Below are positions 12,081-19,493 of a stretch of 64,000 nt of DNA, one piece after another. Origin of the DNA: Lachnospiraceae bacterium (GTDB lineage: Bacteria > Bacillota > Clostridia > Lachnospirales > Lachnospiraceae); the NCBI GenBank assembly GCA_015057115.1, contig SVEZ01000005.1:62001-126000 (forward strand), given 5' to 3'. A program made the translations under genes and the position numbers. Each line of letters starts with the position of its first letter. The first letter of the stretch is position 1. The notes under the pieces are model-generated. The model made no database searches. It was given only the letters and a program-made list of their open reading frames with translations, and had not been told where the DNA came from.

Positions 12081-12803
12081 TTATAGTATACCACAAAGAA
12101 TTCCGTATTTCCATACCCCATCCGCGATAGCTTTTGCCACCTTTTTCTGATACTCCCTGTTGCAGAGTTTCTTCGCCTCCTCCGTATTGCTCAAAAAACC
12201 GCACTCCACAATCACTGCAGGGCACGGCGACTTCTTCAAAATATAGTAGGAAGTATTTGGTTTTTTCTCCCGTGCACAATCCGGACAGAGTCTCTTTCTC
12301 AGCATTTCCTGCAATTCCCCGGCTAAAACTGCGCTTTTCTCACTGTGTTCATAGAAAAAAAGCTGTGGCCCGTATATTTTGCCGCTCTCAAAGCTGTTAC
12401 AATGTATGCTAATACATATATCTGCGTCAAAAACACCCATAAGCTCCACCCGCTTCGCCATGTCCACCCCTTTATCTGCAGCCGGATCTCCTACGGCTGT
12501 GGTATCCTCTTCCCGAGTCATAAGCACCTGAAAGCCCTTTTTCTCAAGCTCTTTTCGTAACAAAAGAGAGATCTTTAAGTTTATCTCTTTTTCCGGAACC
12601 TCATTTACCGCGATTTTACCCGGATCTTTGCCTCCATGACCCGGATCGATCACGATTTTGAACGTCTTTGCCGCTTCTACACCTTTCTCGGTGCGTAAAT
12701 CATGCTCTTTTACGCCGCAAAGCAGCCCTATACTTATAAAAAAACAGAAGCCGGATAACCACCATCCTTTGTGTATCCGACTTCCTTTTTCTTTAATCGG
12801 CAT
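12081..12803 (-). CDS. N-acetylmuramoyl-L-alanine amidase, CwlD-like
   Basis: 240 residues: a membrane-anchor or signal segment at about 15-30, then a complete Amidase_3 domain. Zinc ligands are visible in IDPGHGGKDPG (His), the glutamate of EINLK, and SIHCNSFESG (His); the catalytic glutamate is in VIVECGFLSNTEEAK. It cleaves the amide between muramic acid and the stem peptide. In spore formers CwlD is needed for spore cortex muramic lactam; size and single-domain form fit CwlD, but spore formation by this organism is not shown. Confidence 0.85.
   Translation of the reverse strand: MPIKEKGSRIHKGWWLSGFCFFISIGLLCGVKEHDLRTEKGVEAAKTFKIVIDPGHGGKDPGKIAVNEVPEKEINLKISLLLRKELEKKGFQVLMTREEDTTAVGDPAADKGVDMAKRVELMGVFDADICISIHCNSFESGKIYGPQLFFYEHSEKSAVLAGELQEMLRKRLCPDCAREKKPNTSYYILKKSPCPAVIVECGFLSNTEEAKKLCNREYQKKVAKAIADGVWKYGILCGIL
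12085..12093 (-). promoter_or_regulatory. Extended -10 six bases before the tsaC start
   Basis: TGGTATACT (12093-12085, minus strand) ends six bases before the ATG at 12078, and there is no ribosome-binding site between. TGGAAA lies at a usable distance upstream as a weak -35. If used, the transcript would be leaderless. Confidence 0.4.
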
Positions 12804-12850
12804 ATCTTACTTCCACAAGCTTTCTATCAGTATATGCCGTCTTTATTCTT

Positions 12851-14557
12851 TTAATGTATGTATTTGATAATGGTATTCCAAGCAGTTCCATCCTCAAATC
12901 CCAGTTTCCAGAATGACACTCCGGCCAAACCATTTTCCTGTTCTACCTTCAGCTTCTCTTCCAAGGATGCTGCATTTTCCAACCAAATCTGATATTTCTT
13001 TCCGCCATTTTCATACTCTGCAAAATCCTGAGCCACACCGGCATCCCACTTTGGTGTTGCACCATTGACTTTAACCATATTGGCTGCCTGTGCCATACCC
13101 ACCGCCTGGCTAGAGGTTTCATAGGTGGTTTTGCCGTCTTTTTCCTTCGGAGTCAGTTCCCACACTCTGGTGTAAAATGGCAATCCCAAGATAATCTGAT
13201 CCTTTGGTACGGATTTCAATGTATTCTTTACACCGTCCTTTACAAATCCGATGGAGGAAACGCTTCCTGCCTCGGAACCGGCATAATGCTCATCATAGGC
13301 CATAATCACAACATAATCCGCAAAATCTGCCTGCTCCTTGCGATTATAAAATGCTGTATAGTTGGTGGGCACGTAATTATCCACCGACAAAATCAAATCA
13401 TTTGCATGGCACTTTAAGGATAATTCTCGGATAAACTGAATATATCCATCACCAACGCTTGGCTTCAATGCTTCAATATCCACATTGATTCCGTCTAATT
13501 TATATTCGATTGCTTTTGCAATCAATGCGCTTACAAGATTTTCACGATAGGTTGTGGTGGAAAGCACCTTCTCGGCATCTGCTCCCTTTACCTCCAGGTT
13601 ACTTACCAGTCCCCAAACCTCTATATTATGTGCGTGACAGTAGGAAACATAGTCCGCACTTGCCAAACTTCCGATACTTCCTTTACTGTCCGTCAGATAG
13701 AACCAAGTTGGAGATACTACCGTAACACCTTTTGTTTTTGCAAGTACGTTTGCAACCTGGGTATTTGCATAACTGCTGGTTACCTGATGCCATGCCATCA
13801 AGACCGTTCCGTCCTTCATACAATGGCGATATTCCGGCGCTTTTTTACTGAGTTTCAGTTTTGTGCCTTTCTTATCGGAAATTTTGGAATTCTGAATGAA
13901 GCCTCTGAAGCCATCGGCTGTTGCAACCTTTGTCCAGTTCTCCAATGTATCCATTACAACAAGCTGCTGCCCCTGCTTCACTTCCGTTAAAATCGGACTC
14001 TTAATGCCTCCCCTGAGTCGCACCTGTGTATCTTTCTCAACTTTTACTGTGGAAACCTTGCGGTCTCTCTTTTGAACCACAATTCGATCCGGATCCTTAT
14101 CCAATTCATATTCTGCTCGAGAATGCAGCATTACGTAATCCATATTTACCCAAACCGCATCTCCTTCCAGGCGGAGAATTTCTCCCACATCTGCAGTTAT
14201 TTTCTTCCGTCCGGCATAATAACTCTCGCTTCCCGGTTCAGCAACATAGGTATCCTCCGGGGTTGTGTATAACAACTTACTTTCGTTACTATCCCAATAA
14301 AAACGCTCATCAATAGAATCATGCAACGTCTGGTAATCCACATAAACATGGCCGCCTTCGTATCGTGCCTTGCTTTCCAGCTGTTCTTCTTCCAATATAA
14401 TAGGTAACTCCGATTCCGCTGTTATTTGAAAGTAAGCCTTCAAATCAGCCTTTTCCTTACTTGGAGAATACTTCTTTATTAAAAATCCTGCTACCAGAAG
14501 CAACACGACTAATAGGGTCGCAATCAACGCAATCCATATTTTCTTTTGTTTCTTCAT
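12851..14557 (-). CDS. Membrane-anchored GH18 glycosidase with SH3b domain
   Basis: 568 residues: N-terminal membrane anchor (about 7-28), an N-terminal domain resembling copper-amine-oxidase-N/stalk domains (about 45-155), an SH3b-like domain (about 168-228) and a GH18 barrel (about 245-568). The GH18 catalytic motif appears as DGINVDIE, keeping the acid glutamate and the aspartates. Homologues such as SleL/YaaH act on peptidoglycan glycans, often in spores. It lies downstream of the MinD-like/kinase unit and upstream of the cwlD-like gene on the same strand. Confidence 0.88.
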   Translation of the reverse strand: MKKQKKIWIALIATLLVVLLLVAGFLIKKYSPSKEKADLKAYFQITAESELPIILEEEQLESKARYEGGHVYVDYQTLHDSIDERFYWDSNESKLLYTTPEDTYVAEPGSESYYAGRKKITADVGEILRLEGDAVWVNMDYVMLHSRAEYELDKDPDRIVVQKRDRKVSTVKVEKDTQVRLRGGIKSPILTEVKQGQQLVVMDTLENWTKVATADGFRGFIQNSKISDKKGTKLKLSKKAPEYRHCMKDGTVLMAWHQVTSSYANTQVANVLAKTKGVTVVSPTWFYLTDSKGSIGSLASADYVSYCHAHNIEVWGLVSNLEVKGADAEKVLSTTTYRENLVSALIAKAIEYKLDGINVDIEALKPSVGDGYIQFIRELSLKCHANDLILSVDNYVPTNYTAFYNRKEQADFADYVVIMAYDEHYAGSEAGSVSSIGFVKDGVKNTLKSVPKDQIILGLPFYTRVWELTPKEKDGKTTYETSSQAVGMAQAANMVKVNGATPKWDAGVAQDFAEYENGGKKYQIWLENAASLEEKLKVEQENGLAGVSFWKLGFEDGTAWNTIIKYIH

Positions 14558-14641
14558 ATCTTTACCTTCATCCCTTCTATGAAAATCGTTGAAACAATTC
14601 CAACAATACTAGTATATCACAAGCAGGCAAGGCAGGCAAAT

Positions 14642-14699
14642 CCAAAGGAACTAATCCGTAAATTAGGAAAAGCCGGCATTAAACCGGCTTCTCCTTTGG
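14642..14699 (-). terminator. Three-way-junction palindrome between operons
   Basis: CCAAAGGA (14642-14649) pairs with TCCTTTGG (14692-14699) and encloses two further hairpins: CTAAT...ATTAG (14651-14666) and AGCCGG...CCGGCT (14671-14689). It follows the small gene at 14723 and precedes the GH18 gene, so a terminator or processing site is likely. There is no clear T-tract. Confidence 0.5.
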
Positions 14700-14722
14700 C
14701 GTTCAAACTATAATATGTAACA

Positions 14723-14866
14723 TCATTTCTTCCCGATTGTATCGTCTGTTTGCCTGTCATCATGAACATGTTGTAAACAGGTCCGCACGATTCTGCCCTC
14801 ATTGTTGATTATATAATCCCGCATATAGCATCCATCCTCGCGAACTCTGTATTCCTTTTTCTTCAT
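14723..14866 (-). CDS. Small protein of unknown function, 47 residues
   Basis: I do not recognise this protein. AGAGG lies eight bases before the ATG at 14866, which favours this start over upstream in-frame ATGs at 14953 and 15004 that lack such a site. It is very basic at the start (MKKKEYRVREDGCYMRD) and contains YIINNEGRIVRTC and a His/Asp-rich tail. It follows the MinD-like gene by 86 bp on the same strand and probably belongs to the kinase operon. Confidence 0.55.
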   Translation of the reverse strand: MKKKEYRVREDGCYMRDYIINNEGRIVRTCLQHVHDDRQTDDTIGKK

Positions 14867-14952
14867 AGGAATTTCCTCTTTCTTTGAATAGTTCATCTTC
14901 CAGCACACTTTTCCGTACTCCGTTTCTACCTGCATTTCGCTTTCGTGATACA

Positions 14953-15543
14953 TTATGAGACCGCAATGTGATACAATTCCTCCAGTCTTTTTTGCGTTAT
15001 GCAAAAGGGATCCTCCACCTCATCAAATAACAGCATTTTCTCTTTGTCTTTTTTTCGAAATAATTTTCTGTAGTCTTTTCCCGCTGTAATTAAAATGCCG
15101 GTAAATGATAAGTCCCTGTTTTGCTCAAGAAAAGCGTAAAACCGCTCTATTCTCCAAGGGGCCAGGCGACTGAGTAAAAATGTTCGGTCGCAGATATGAG
15201 AGACCAACCGGTACTTTTCCAAACTGTCTCCGCAATCCAAAATCAAAAACGTGCCTTCTACCGCTGCCCACGCTTTCACTTTTTCCATACCTGCCTCCGG
15301 TATAAAATTTATTCTGTCCAGTTTAAATGTCCCATCTGTCTCAGACAATTCCGCTTGGAAAAACTGCCTGATTTTCGAATACACAGTTCCTCCCCCCACT
15401 TCCAGAACCGCAACCCGGTTCCATTTCCCGTTGCTCGCCATGATTGCCAGTTCAATAGCCAGAAGAGTCGCGCTCTCCGACGCTTCAAACCCGATTATTC
15501 CGATTGTCCATTTCTTTTCCGGATTCCTTTTTTGTAAAAACGT
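14953..15543 (-). CDS. Degenerate MinD-like ATPase; apparent ACG start
   Basis: The conserved frame begins well before the first ATG (15441): WTIGIIGFEASESATLLAIELAIMASNGKWNRVAVLEVGG resembles the P-loop strand and helix of MinD/ParA proteins, but the loop GFEASESAT lacks the Walker lysine. An AAGGAG at 15556-15551 points, with seven bases of spacing, at ACG (15543-15541), which is in frame; no ATG, GTG or TTG lies there. From ACG the product is 196 residues. It follows the kinase gene by 16 bp. Either ACG initiates, or the start codon has mutated. Confidence 0.6.
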   Translation of the reverse strand, partial: TFLQKRNPEKKWTIGIIGFEASESATLLAIELAIMASNGKWNRVAVLEVGGGTVYSKIRQFFQAELSETDGTFKLDRINFIPEAGMEKVKAWAAVEGTFLILDCGDSLEKYRLVSHICDRTFLLSRLAPWRIERFYAFLEQNRDLSFTGILITAGKDYRKLFRKKDKEKMLLFDEVEDPFCITQKRLEELYHIAVS

Positions 15544-15559
15544 TTTCGTTCTCCTTCCC

Positions 15560-16888
15560 TTACGATTTCTCCGAATGTAATAATCCGTTAATTTGTAATA
15601 TTAGTTTCTGAATTCTTTTCTCCGACTGATAGGGTGACTCCATCGCCGGAATCAGGTAAACCTCCTTTCCCAAAATTCTTGACAAGTCTTTCACCTCATC
15701 TCTCGTCTGAAGGCTGCACACCAGAATGCAGTTCTTCCGCCCTTTCAAAGCTAGGTATTGCTCCTCACTCATTCGTTGCTCCCAGGCTCTTGCACCGAGA
15801 ACCAGGATGATTAGTGAATAATTCTCCAGTCCTTTCTCCGGACGGTAAACTCCCAAATCGCAAATATCCACTGTATTTACAGAATGCGGCTTCCTCTCTC
15901 CGGACTTTACAAATGGCCCATAGTCCGGTGTTGCCCGAAAGCATCCTCTCCAATATTCACTCTCTGTAAATCTACCTTCCTTTAAAAGAGAACTTCCTAC
16001 AATCCATCTTTTTTTAGGGTCTTCCTTGTAACATGCGGGTACGCCCAACCGATTCAGACAGCCGGTTAGAAGTGCGGATACAAACGTTGTTCCCACTCGC
16101 GGCTGGCTCCCCAACACTGCCACTTTTTTATTAAGAAGGGATTTTTGATTTTCTTTTGCTTGATATCTCAGCTCTTTTAAGACTTCTTCTGCCTCTGACA
16201 AATTTGGGCTCCGCTCTGCTAAGTCCTCTTTCGTCATTCGATTCAATATCGATTGTATTCTGCTTTTTACCTCGAGGTCGTCAAAGCGGGTTTTTTCAAA
16301 CATTTTTTTAAGTAAAATGCCTAGACTGTATACATCTGATGCAACAGTGGCAATTCTCCTTTGTCGGGTTTCCGGTGCCGAAAATTCTTCCGTTCCGTAC
16401 TCTATATTCTCCAATTGTCCGGAAGGTGCAAATTCTGCCAGCCCGAAATCAAGAAGATAAACTATTTCATCCCGAACCAAAAAATGTTCACTTTTAAAGT
16501 CCAGATACAAAATCGGGCCTCTCAAGTGCTGATGTAATTTCTGAACAATAATAATCATCTGATGACTATATTTTATAAATTGTTCTTGTGAAATAAATTG
16601 CATTAGAATAGAATGCAATGATTTACCGGAAACGTACTCCTGAACGATATAACATATATTCTCATTCTCCCCATATTCATATAATTCTGGAATTCCCGGA
16701 AAAGATAAGCTCTTTAGAATAAGAACTTCCTGTTGATGTTGATGTTTTGCTGATTGTACGTCCGTGACCGCTTCCTTAAGAACTAAAAGCTTAGATAATT
16801 CCCTGTGACGTACAAGATAAACTCTTCTGCTACTCCCCACACCAATCTGATGTAAAACCTCGTACTTGGTTCTAATCGTATTATCTAC
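15560..16888 (-). CDS. Protein kinase fused to a MinD-like ATPase domain; no standard start codon
   Basis: About 440 residues. The kinase domain (about 10-240) begins TKYEVLHQIGVGSSRRVYLVRH and has LKE (ATP lysine), LYLDFKSEH (catalytic loop, HRD arginine replaced) and LLDFGLAEF (DFG). A MinD-like domain (about 250-440) follows, with GSQPRVGTT as P-loop. The glycine loop is encoded before the first possible GTG (16840), so that start would cut the kinase. AGGAGGT (16904-16898) precedes ATG-GCA-TAA; the TAA at 16889-16891 is in frame, leaving GTA (16888) as the first codon after it. A GTG-to-GTA change would explain this. Confidence 0.65.
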   Translation of the reverse strand, partial: VDNTIRTKYEVLHQIGVGSSRRVYLVRHRELSKLLVLKEAVTDVQSAKHQHQQEVLILKSLSFPGIPELYEYGENENICYIVQEYVSGKSLHSILMQFISQEQFIKYSHQMIIIVQKLHQHLRGPILYLDFKSEHFLVRDEIVYLLDFGLAEFAPSGQLENIEYGTEEFSAPETRQRRIATVASDVYSLGILLKKMFEKTRFDDLEVKSRIQSILNRMTKEDLAERSPNLSEAEEVLKELRYQAKENQKSLLNKKVAVLGSQPRVGTTFVSALLTGCLNRLGVPACYKEDPKKRWIVGSSLLKEGRFTESEYWRGCFRATPDYGPFVKSGERKPHSVNTVDICDLGVYRPEKGLENYSLIILVLGARAWEQRMSEEQYLALKGRKNCILVCSLQTRDEVKDLSRILGKEVYLIPAMESPYQSEKRIQKLILQINGLLHSEKS

Positions 16889-16929
16889 TTATGCCATACC
16901 TCCTATCCTTTTATCCCTTCTCAATAAAA

Positions 16930-16958
16930 GGTATATCATATCTTTGACAATTTTGCAA
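16930..16958 (-). promoter_or_regulatory. Promoter of the kinase operon
   Basis: TTGCAA (16958-16953) and TATACC (16935-16930) with a 17-base spacer on the minus strand. It is a moderate match, 26 bases before the AGGAGGT. Confidence 0.45.
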
Positions 16959-17010
16959 GACATAAATTGAACACGTGTGTTTTTTTTTAATGAAATCAAG
17001 CCGTAATTCC

Positions 17011-17039
17011 TTGACCGTTCCTGAGGGTGGGCATATAAT
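17011..17039 (+). promoter_or_regulatory. Upstream promoter of mecA
   Basis: TTGACC, 17-base spacer, perfect TATAAT at 17034-17039. With the second promoter at 17095 it forms a tandem pair. Confidence 0.6.
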
Positions 17040-17094
17040 TATTATAATAAACGTACCATATTTGGTATTCTGCATAAAATAACTTAAATAAATC

Positions 17095-17123
17095 TTTACA
17101 CACAGGCAGAAGATGTTTATAAT
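17095..17123 (+). promoter_or_regulatory. Proximal promoter of mecA
   Basis: TTTACA (17095-17100), 17-base spacer, TATAAT (17118-17123), 46 bases before the mecA ATG. Confidence 0.7.
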
Positions 17124-17169
17124 GGTAGTGCTGTTTACCTCAATTTTTTAAAAGTAAGGAAGTGATATT

Positions 17170-17940
17170 ATGAGAATTGAAAAAGTAAACGATACCCAGA
17201 TTCGCTGCACTCTTACGAAAGAAGATTTAGCAGAAAGACAGATTAAATTAAGCGAACTTGCTTATGGCTCAGAGAAAGCCAAGACGCTTTTTAGAGACAT
17301 GATTCAGCAGGCAGCTTTTGAATTCGGCTTTGAGGCTGAGAATATACCGCTTATGATCGAGGCAATCCCTCTTTCAACCGATGCTATTATTTTAATCATT
17401 ACGAAGGTAGAATACCCGGAAGAACTTGACACACGCTTTTCCCAGTTCTCACCGGCATCGGAGGAAGATGATTTTGAACCCGATTCCCCGTTCCCGGAAG
17501 CTCCGCTTTTGGAAGGTGCCGAAGATATCATGCGATTATTGAACAAGTTAAAAGAAAATGCCACCGCAAAGAACAAGGATTCCGAGCCTGTGGCAGCAGA
17601 GAAACAGCACGAAACCGCAAAGCCCAAGAAGAAGGACGAATCCCCTTCCATGCCGAAGTTGTTCGTTATGAACACCATTCAGGAAGTTGAGCAGGCAGCT
17701 CACGTTTTGGCAGGAATTTATACAGGAGAGAATATTCTTTATCACAACACCAAGGATCAGAAATACTACTTGTTCCTGTATCGTTGTGAGCAAAGCACCG
17801 AAGATTTTAATCGAGTATGCAACATTCTTTCCGAATATGCAAGACAGCAGCGAGTATCTACAGCAACTGAAGCATTTTACAGAGAGCACTTTACTCCAAT
17901 GCTCGAAAAGAATGCTCTTCAGCAGATTGACCAATTATAA
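17170..17940 (+). CDS. mecA: Adaptor protein MecA
   Basis: 256 residues. The N-terminal domain (MRIEKVNDTQIRCTLTKEDLAERQIKLSELAYGSEKAKTLF) and the C-terminal domain (about 160-250, with FVMNTIQEVEQAAHVL...LYHNTKDQKYYLFLYR) match MecA, joined by an acidic, low-complexity linker (about 95-155). In Bacillus MecA binds ClpC and delivers substrates such as ComK for degradation; no ComK or ClpC is in this window. Good ribosome-binding site (AAGGAAGTG) before the ATG. Tandem promoters upstream. Confidence 0.9.
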   Translation: MRIEKVNDTQIRCTLTKEDLAERQIKLSELAYGSEKAKTLFRDMIQQAAFEFGFEAENIPLMIEAIPLSTDAIILIITKVEYPEELDTRFSQFSPASEEDDFEPDSPFPEAPLLEGAEDIMRLLNKLKENATAKNKDSEPVAAEKQHETAKPKKKDESPSMPKLFVMNTIQEVEQAAHVLAGIYTGENILYHNTKDQKYYLFLYRCEQSTEDFNRVCNILSEYARQQRVSTATEAFYREHFTPMLEKNALQQIDQL

Positions 17941-17945
17941 TCTAT

Positions 17946-17984
17946 AGAAATAAGCACCGCCGGATTTTCCGACGGTGCATTTCT
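17946..17984. terminator. Bidirectional terminator between mecA and the HD-GYP gene
   Basis: AGAAAT...GCACCG at 17946-17959 pairs with CGGTGC-ATTTCT at 17973-17984, with CGGATTTTCCG-like bases in the apex. It lies between convergent genes and has A- and T-rich flanks. Confidence 0.8.
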
Positions 17985-17999
17985 TATTCTTAGCTATTT

Positions 18000-19469
18000 T
18001 TATCTCTCAAGCGAAGCATCCAACGCAACTGCCACACGTTCCCGCAAATATACGGGTCGAGCCGGTTTTACAATGTAGTCCTTTGCATTCACTGCAAGGC
18101 ATTTCATTACTGTTTCTTTATATACATTGGCGGTCAAAAAGATGACCGGCAAATCGGTAAATCCCATTTCCCGAATAGCTGCCACCGCTGCCACACCGTC
18201 CAAAGTCGGCATCTCTATATCCATGATTACCAGATCCGGAGCGCCTTTCTCACGAATATAGTTCATGGCTGCCAATCCGCTTTGCAGTGTGATTAAATGA
18301 TACTGTTCTTTTGTCAATATGGAGCTCGTAGACTGAAGACTGATAATGGAATCGTCCACTATCATAATCTCTTTTTTTCTCTCTGCACCGGCAAGACGAC
18401 TTTCGTTTAATTTGTCCACTGTTCCGGTATAATCTGCACTTGCCAGACTTTTCGGTATAATTGTAATATGTGCCCACTCCGGCAAGGATAAGTCCAAAGT
18501 AACCTCTTTTCCCAATACCTTTGTTGCATCAAGGGTTTTTACAATTGGGCGGAGCGGATCAGCAGAATGGTCAATAACAATTGCCTGTACACCGGTTGAA
18601 AGGCTTACTTCCATAGCAATCGGATATGCAGGAATTACCATCCGCATAGCGTCTACAACCTTCTCGTCAAAAAGGATATTTTTACCACCCATCAAATACT
18701 CAAAAGCATCCACCGGGGCATAGGGTTCCTTATATGGTCTTCTGCTGATGAGGGCATCATATACGTCCACGGCATGAAGAATCTTTGCCATAGGAGAAAG
18801 CTCTTCTCCGGTTAGCCCGGAAGGATATCCGCTTCCGTTTTCGTTTTCATGGTGGCACAAAACCGCCTGCCGTACAACTGCCGATATTTCATGATTGTCG
18901 TACAGCATGTCATAAGCATCTTTCGGATGATTTTTAACTAATTCAAACTCTTCATCCGAAAGCTGTCCCGGCTTGTTTAAAATCTCCGGTGGGATTTTCT
19001 GTTTTCCAAGGTCATGGCATATTCCGGCCTGGGCAAGCTGCACCAGCTCTTCTTCGTTCATACCCATGTATTTTCCCACGGCAGCCGCATACACGGCAAC
19101 ATTTACGGAATGATGATAGGTATAATCATCATAGGAACGCATATCAAACAGGTCGATACTTAATTTTTCCAGATTGGAAATATCTGTCACAATCTGTTTT
19201 GCGGAAGCCATAAGCTTCCCGATATCATTTTCCGCAACTGCTTTTACACCTTCCGCCAAGGTCATTTCCGAAATGACTTCCTGCATTTCCACGGTTTCAG
19301 AACCGGAATCAAAAATGTATGCTCCCAGATATCCCTTTTCTGCCAAATAGGAAATATATTCGTCTGTCAACGTTACGCCTTCTTTTATCATGAAGGAGCG
19401 ACTCGGACTAACAATATCCCGTCCTACCACCATACCGGGTACCAGTTCTTCTGTTAAAACAAATCTCAT
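18000..19469 (-). CDS. HD-GYP phosphodiesterase with C-terminal receiver domain
   Basis: 489 residues. An N-terminal regulatory region (about 1-110), an HD-GYP domain (about 120-290) and a receiver domain (about 365-489) are seen. HD-GYP hallmarks: HHSVNVAVYA, HDLGK, HHENENGSGYPSGL and DVYDALISRRPYK. The receiver has VDDS and the phosphoacceptor in LVIMDIEMPTLDG. Such enzymes hydrolyse c-di-GMP; having the receiver at the C-terminus is less usual. It lies 24 bp after the hybrid kinase gene, its likely phosphodonor. Confidence 0.9.
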   Translation of the reverse strand: MRFVLTEELVPGMVVGRDIVSPSRSFMIKEGVTLTDEYISYLAEKGYLGAYIFDSGSETVEMQEVISEMTLAEGVKAVAENDIGKLMASAKQIVTDISNLEKLSIDLFDMRSYDDYTYHHSVNVAVYAAAVGKYMGMNEEELVQLAQAGICHDLGKQKIPPEILNKPGQLSDEEFELVKNHPKDAYDMLYDNHEISAVVRQAVLCHHENENGSGYPSGLTGEELSPMAKILHAVDVYDALISRRPYKEPYAPVDAFEYLMGGKNILFDEKVVDAMRMVIPAYPIAMEVSLSTGVQAIVIDHSADPLRPIVKTLDATKVLGKEVTLDLSLPEWAHITIIPKSLASADYTGTVDKLNESRLAGAERKKEIMIVDDSIISLQSTSSILTKEQYHLITLQSGLAAMNYIREKGAPDLVIMDIEMPTLDGVAAVAAIREMGFTDLPVIFLTANVYKETVMKCLAVNAKDYIVKPARPVYLRERVAVALDASLER

Positions 19470-19493
19470 ACGTATTCTCCTTTATATTTCACC

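Noticed and set aside
12079-12279. 67-residue N-terminal extension of the Sua5-type protein
   Set aside because: It overlaps the end of the amidase gene, has no family similarity, and the canonical N-terminus starts at 12078.
16838-16840. GTG at 16840 as the true start of the kinase gene
   Set aside because: It falls in the middle of the glycine loop and has no ribosome-binding site; conserved kinase sequence is encoded upstream of it.
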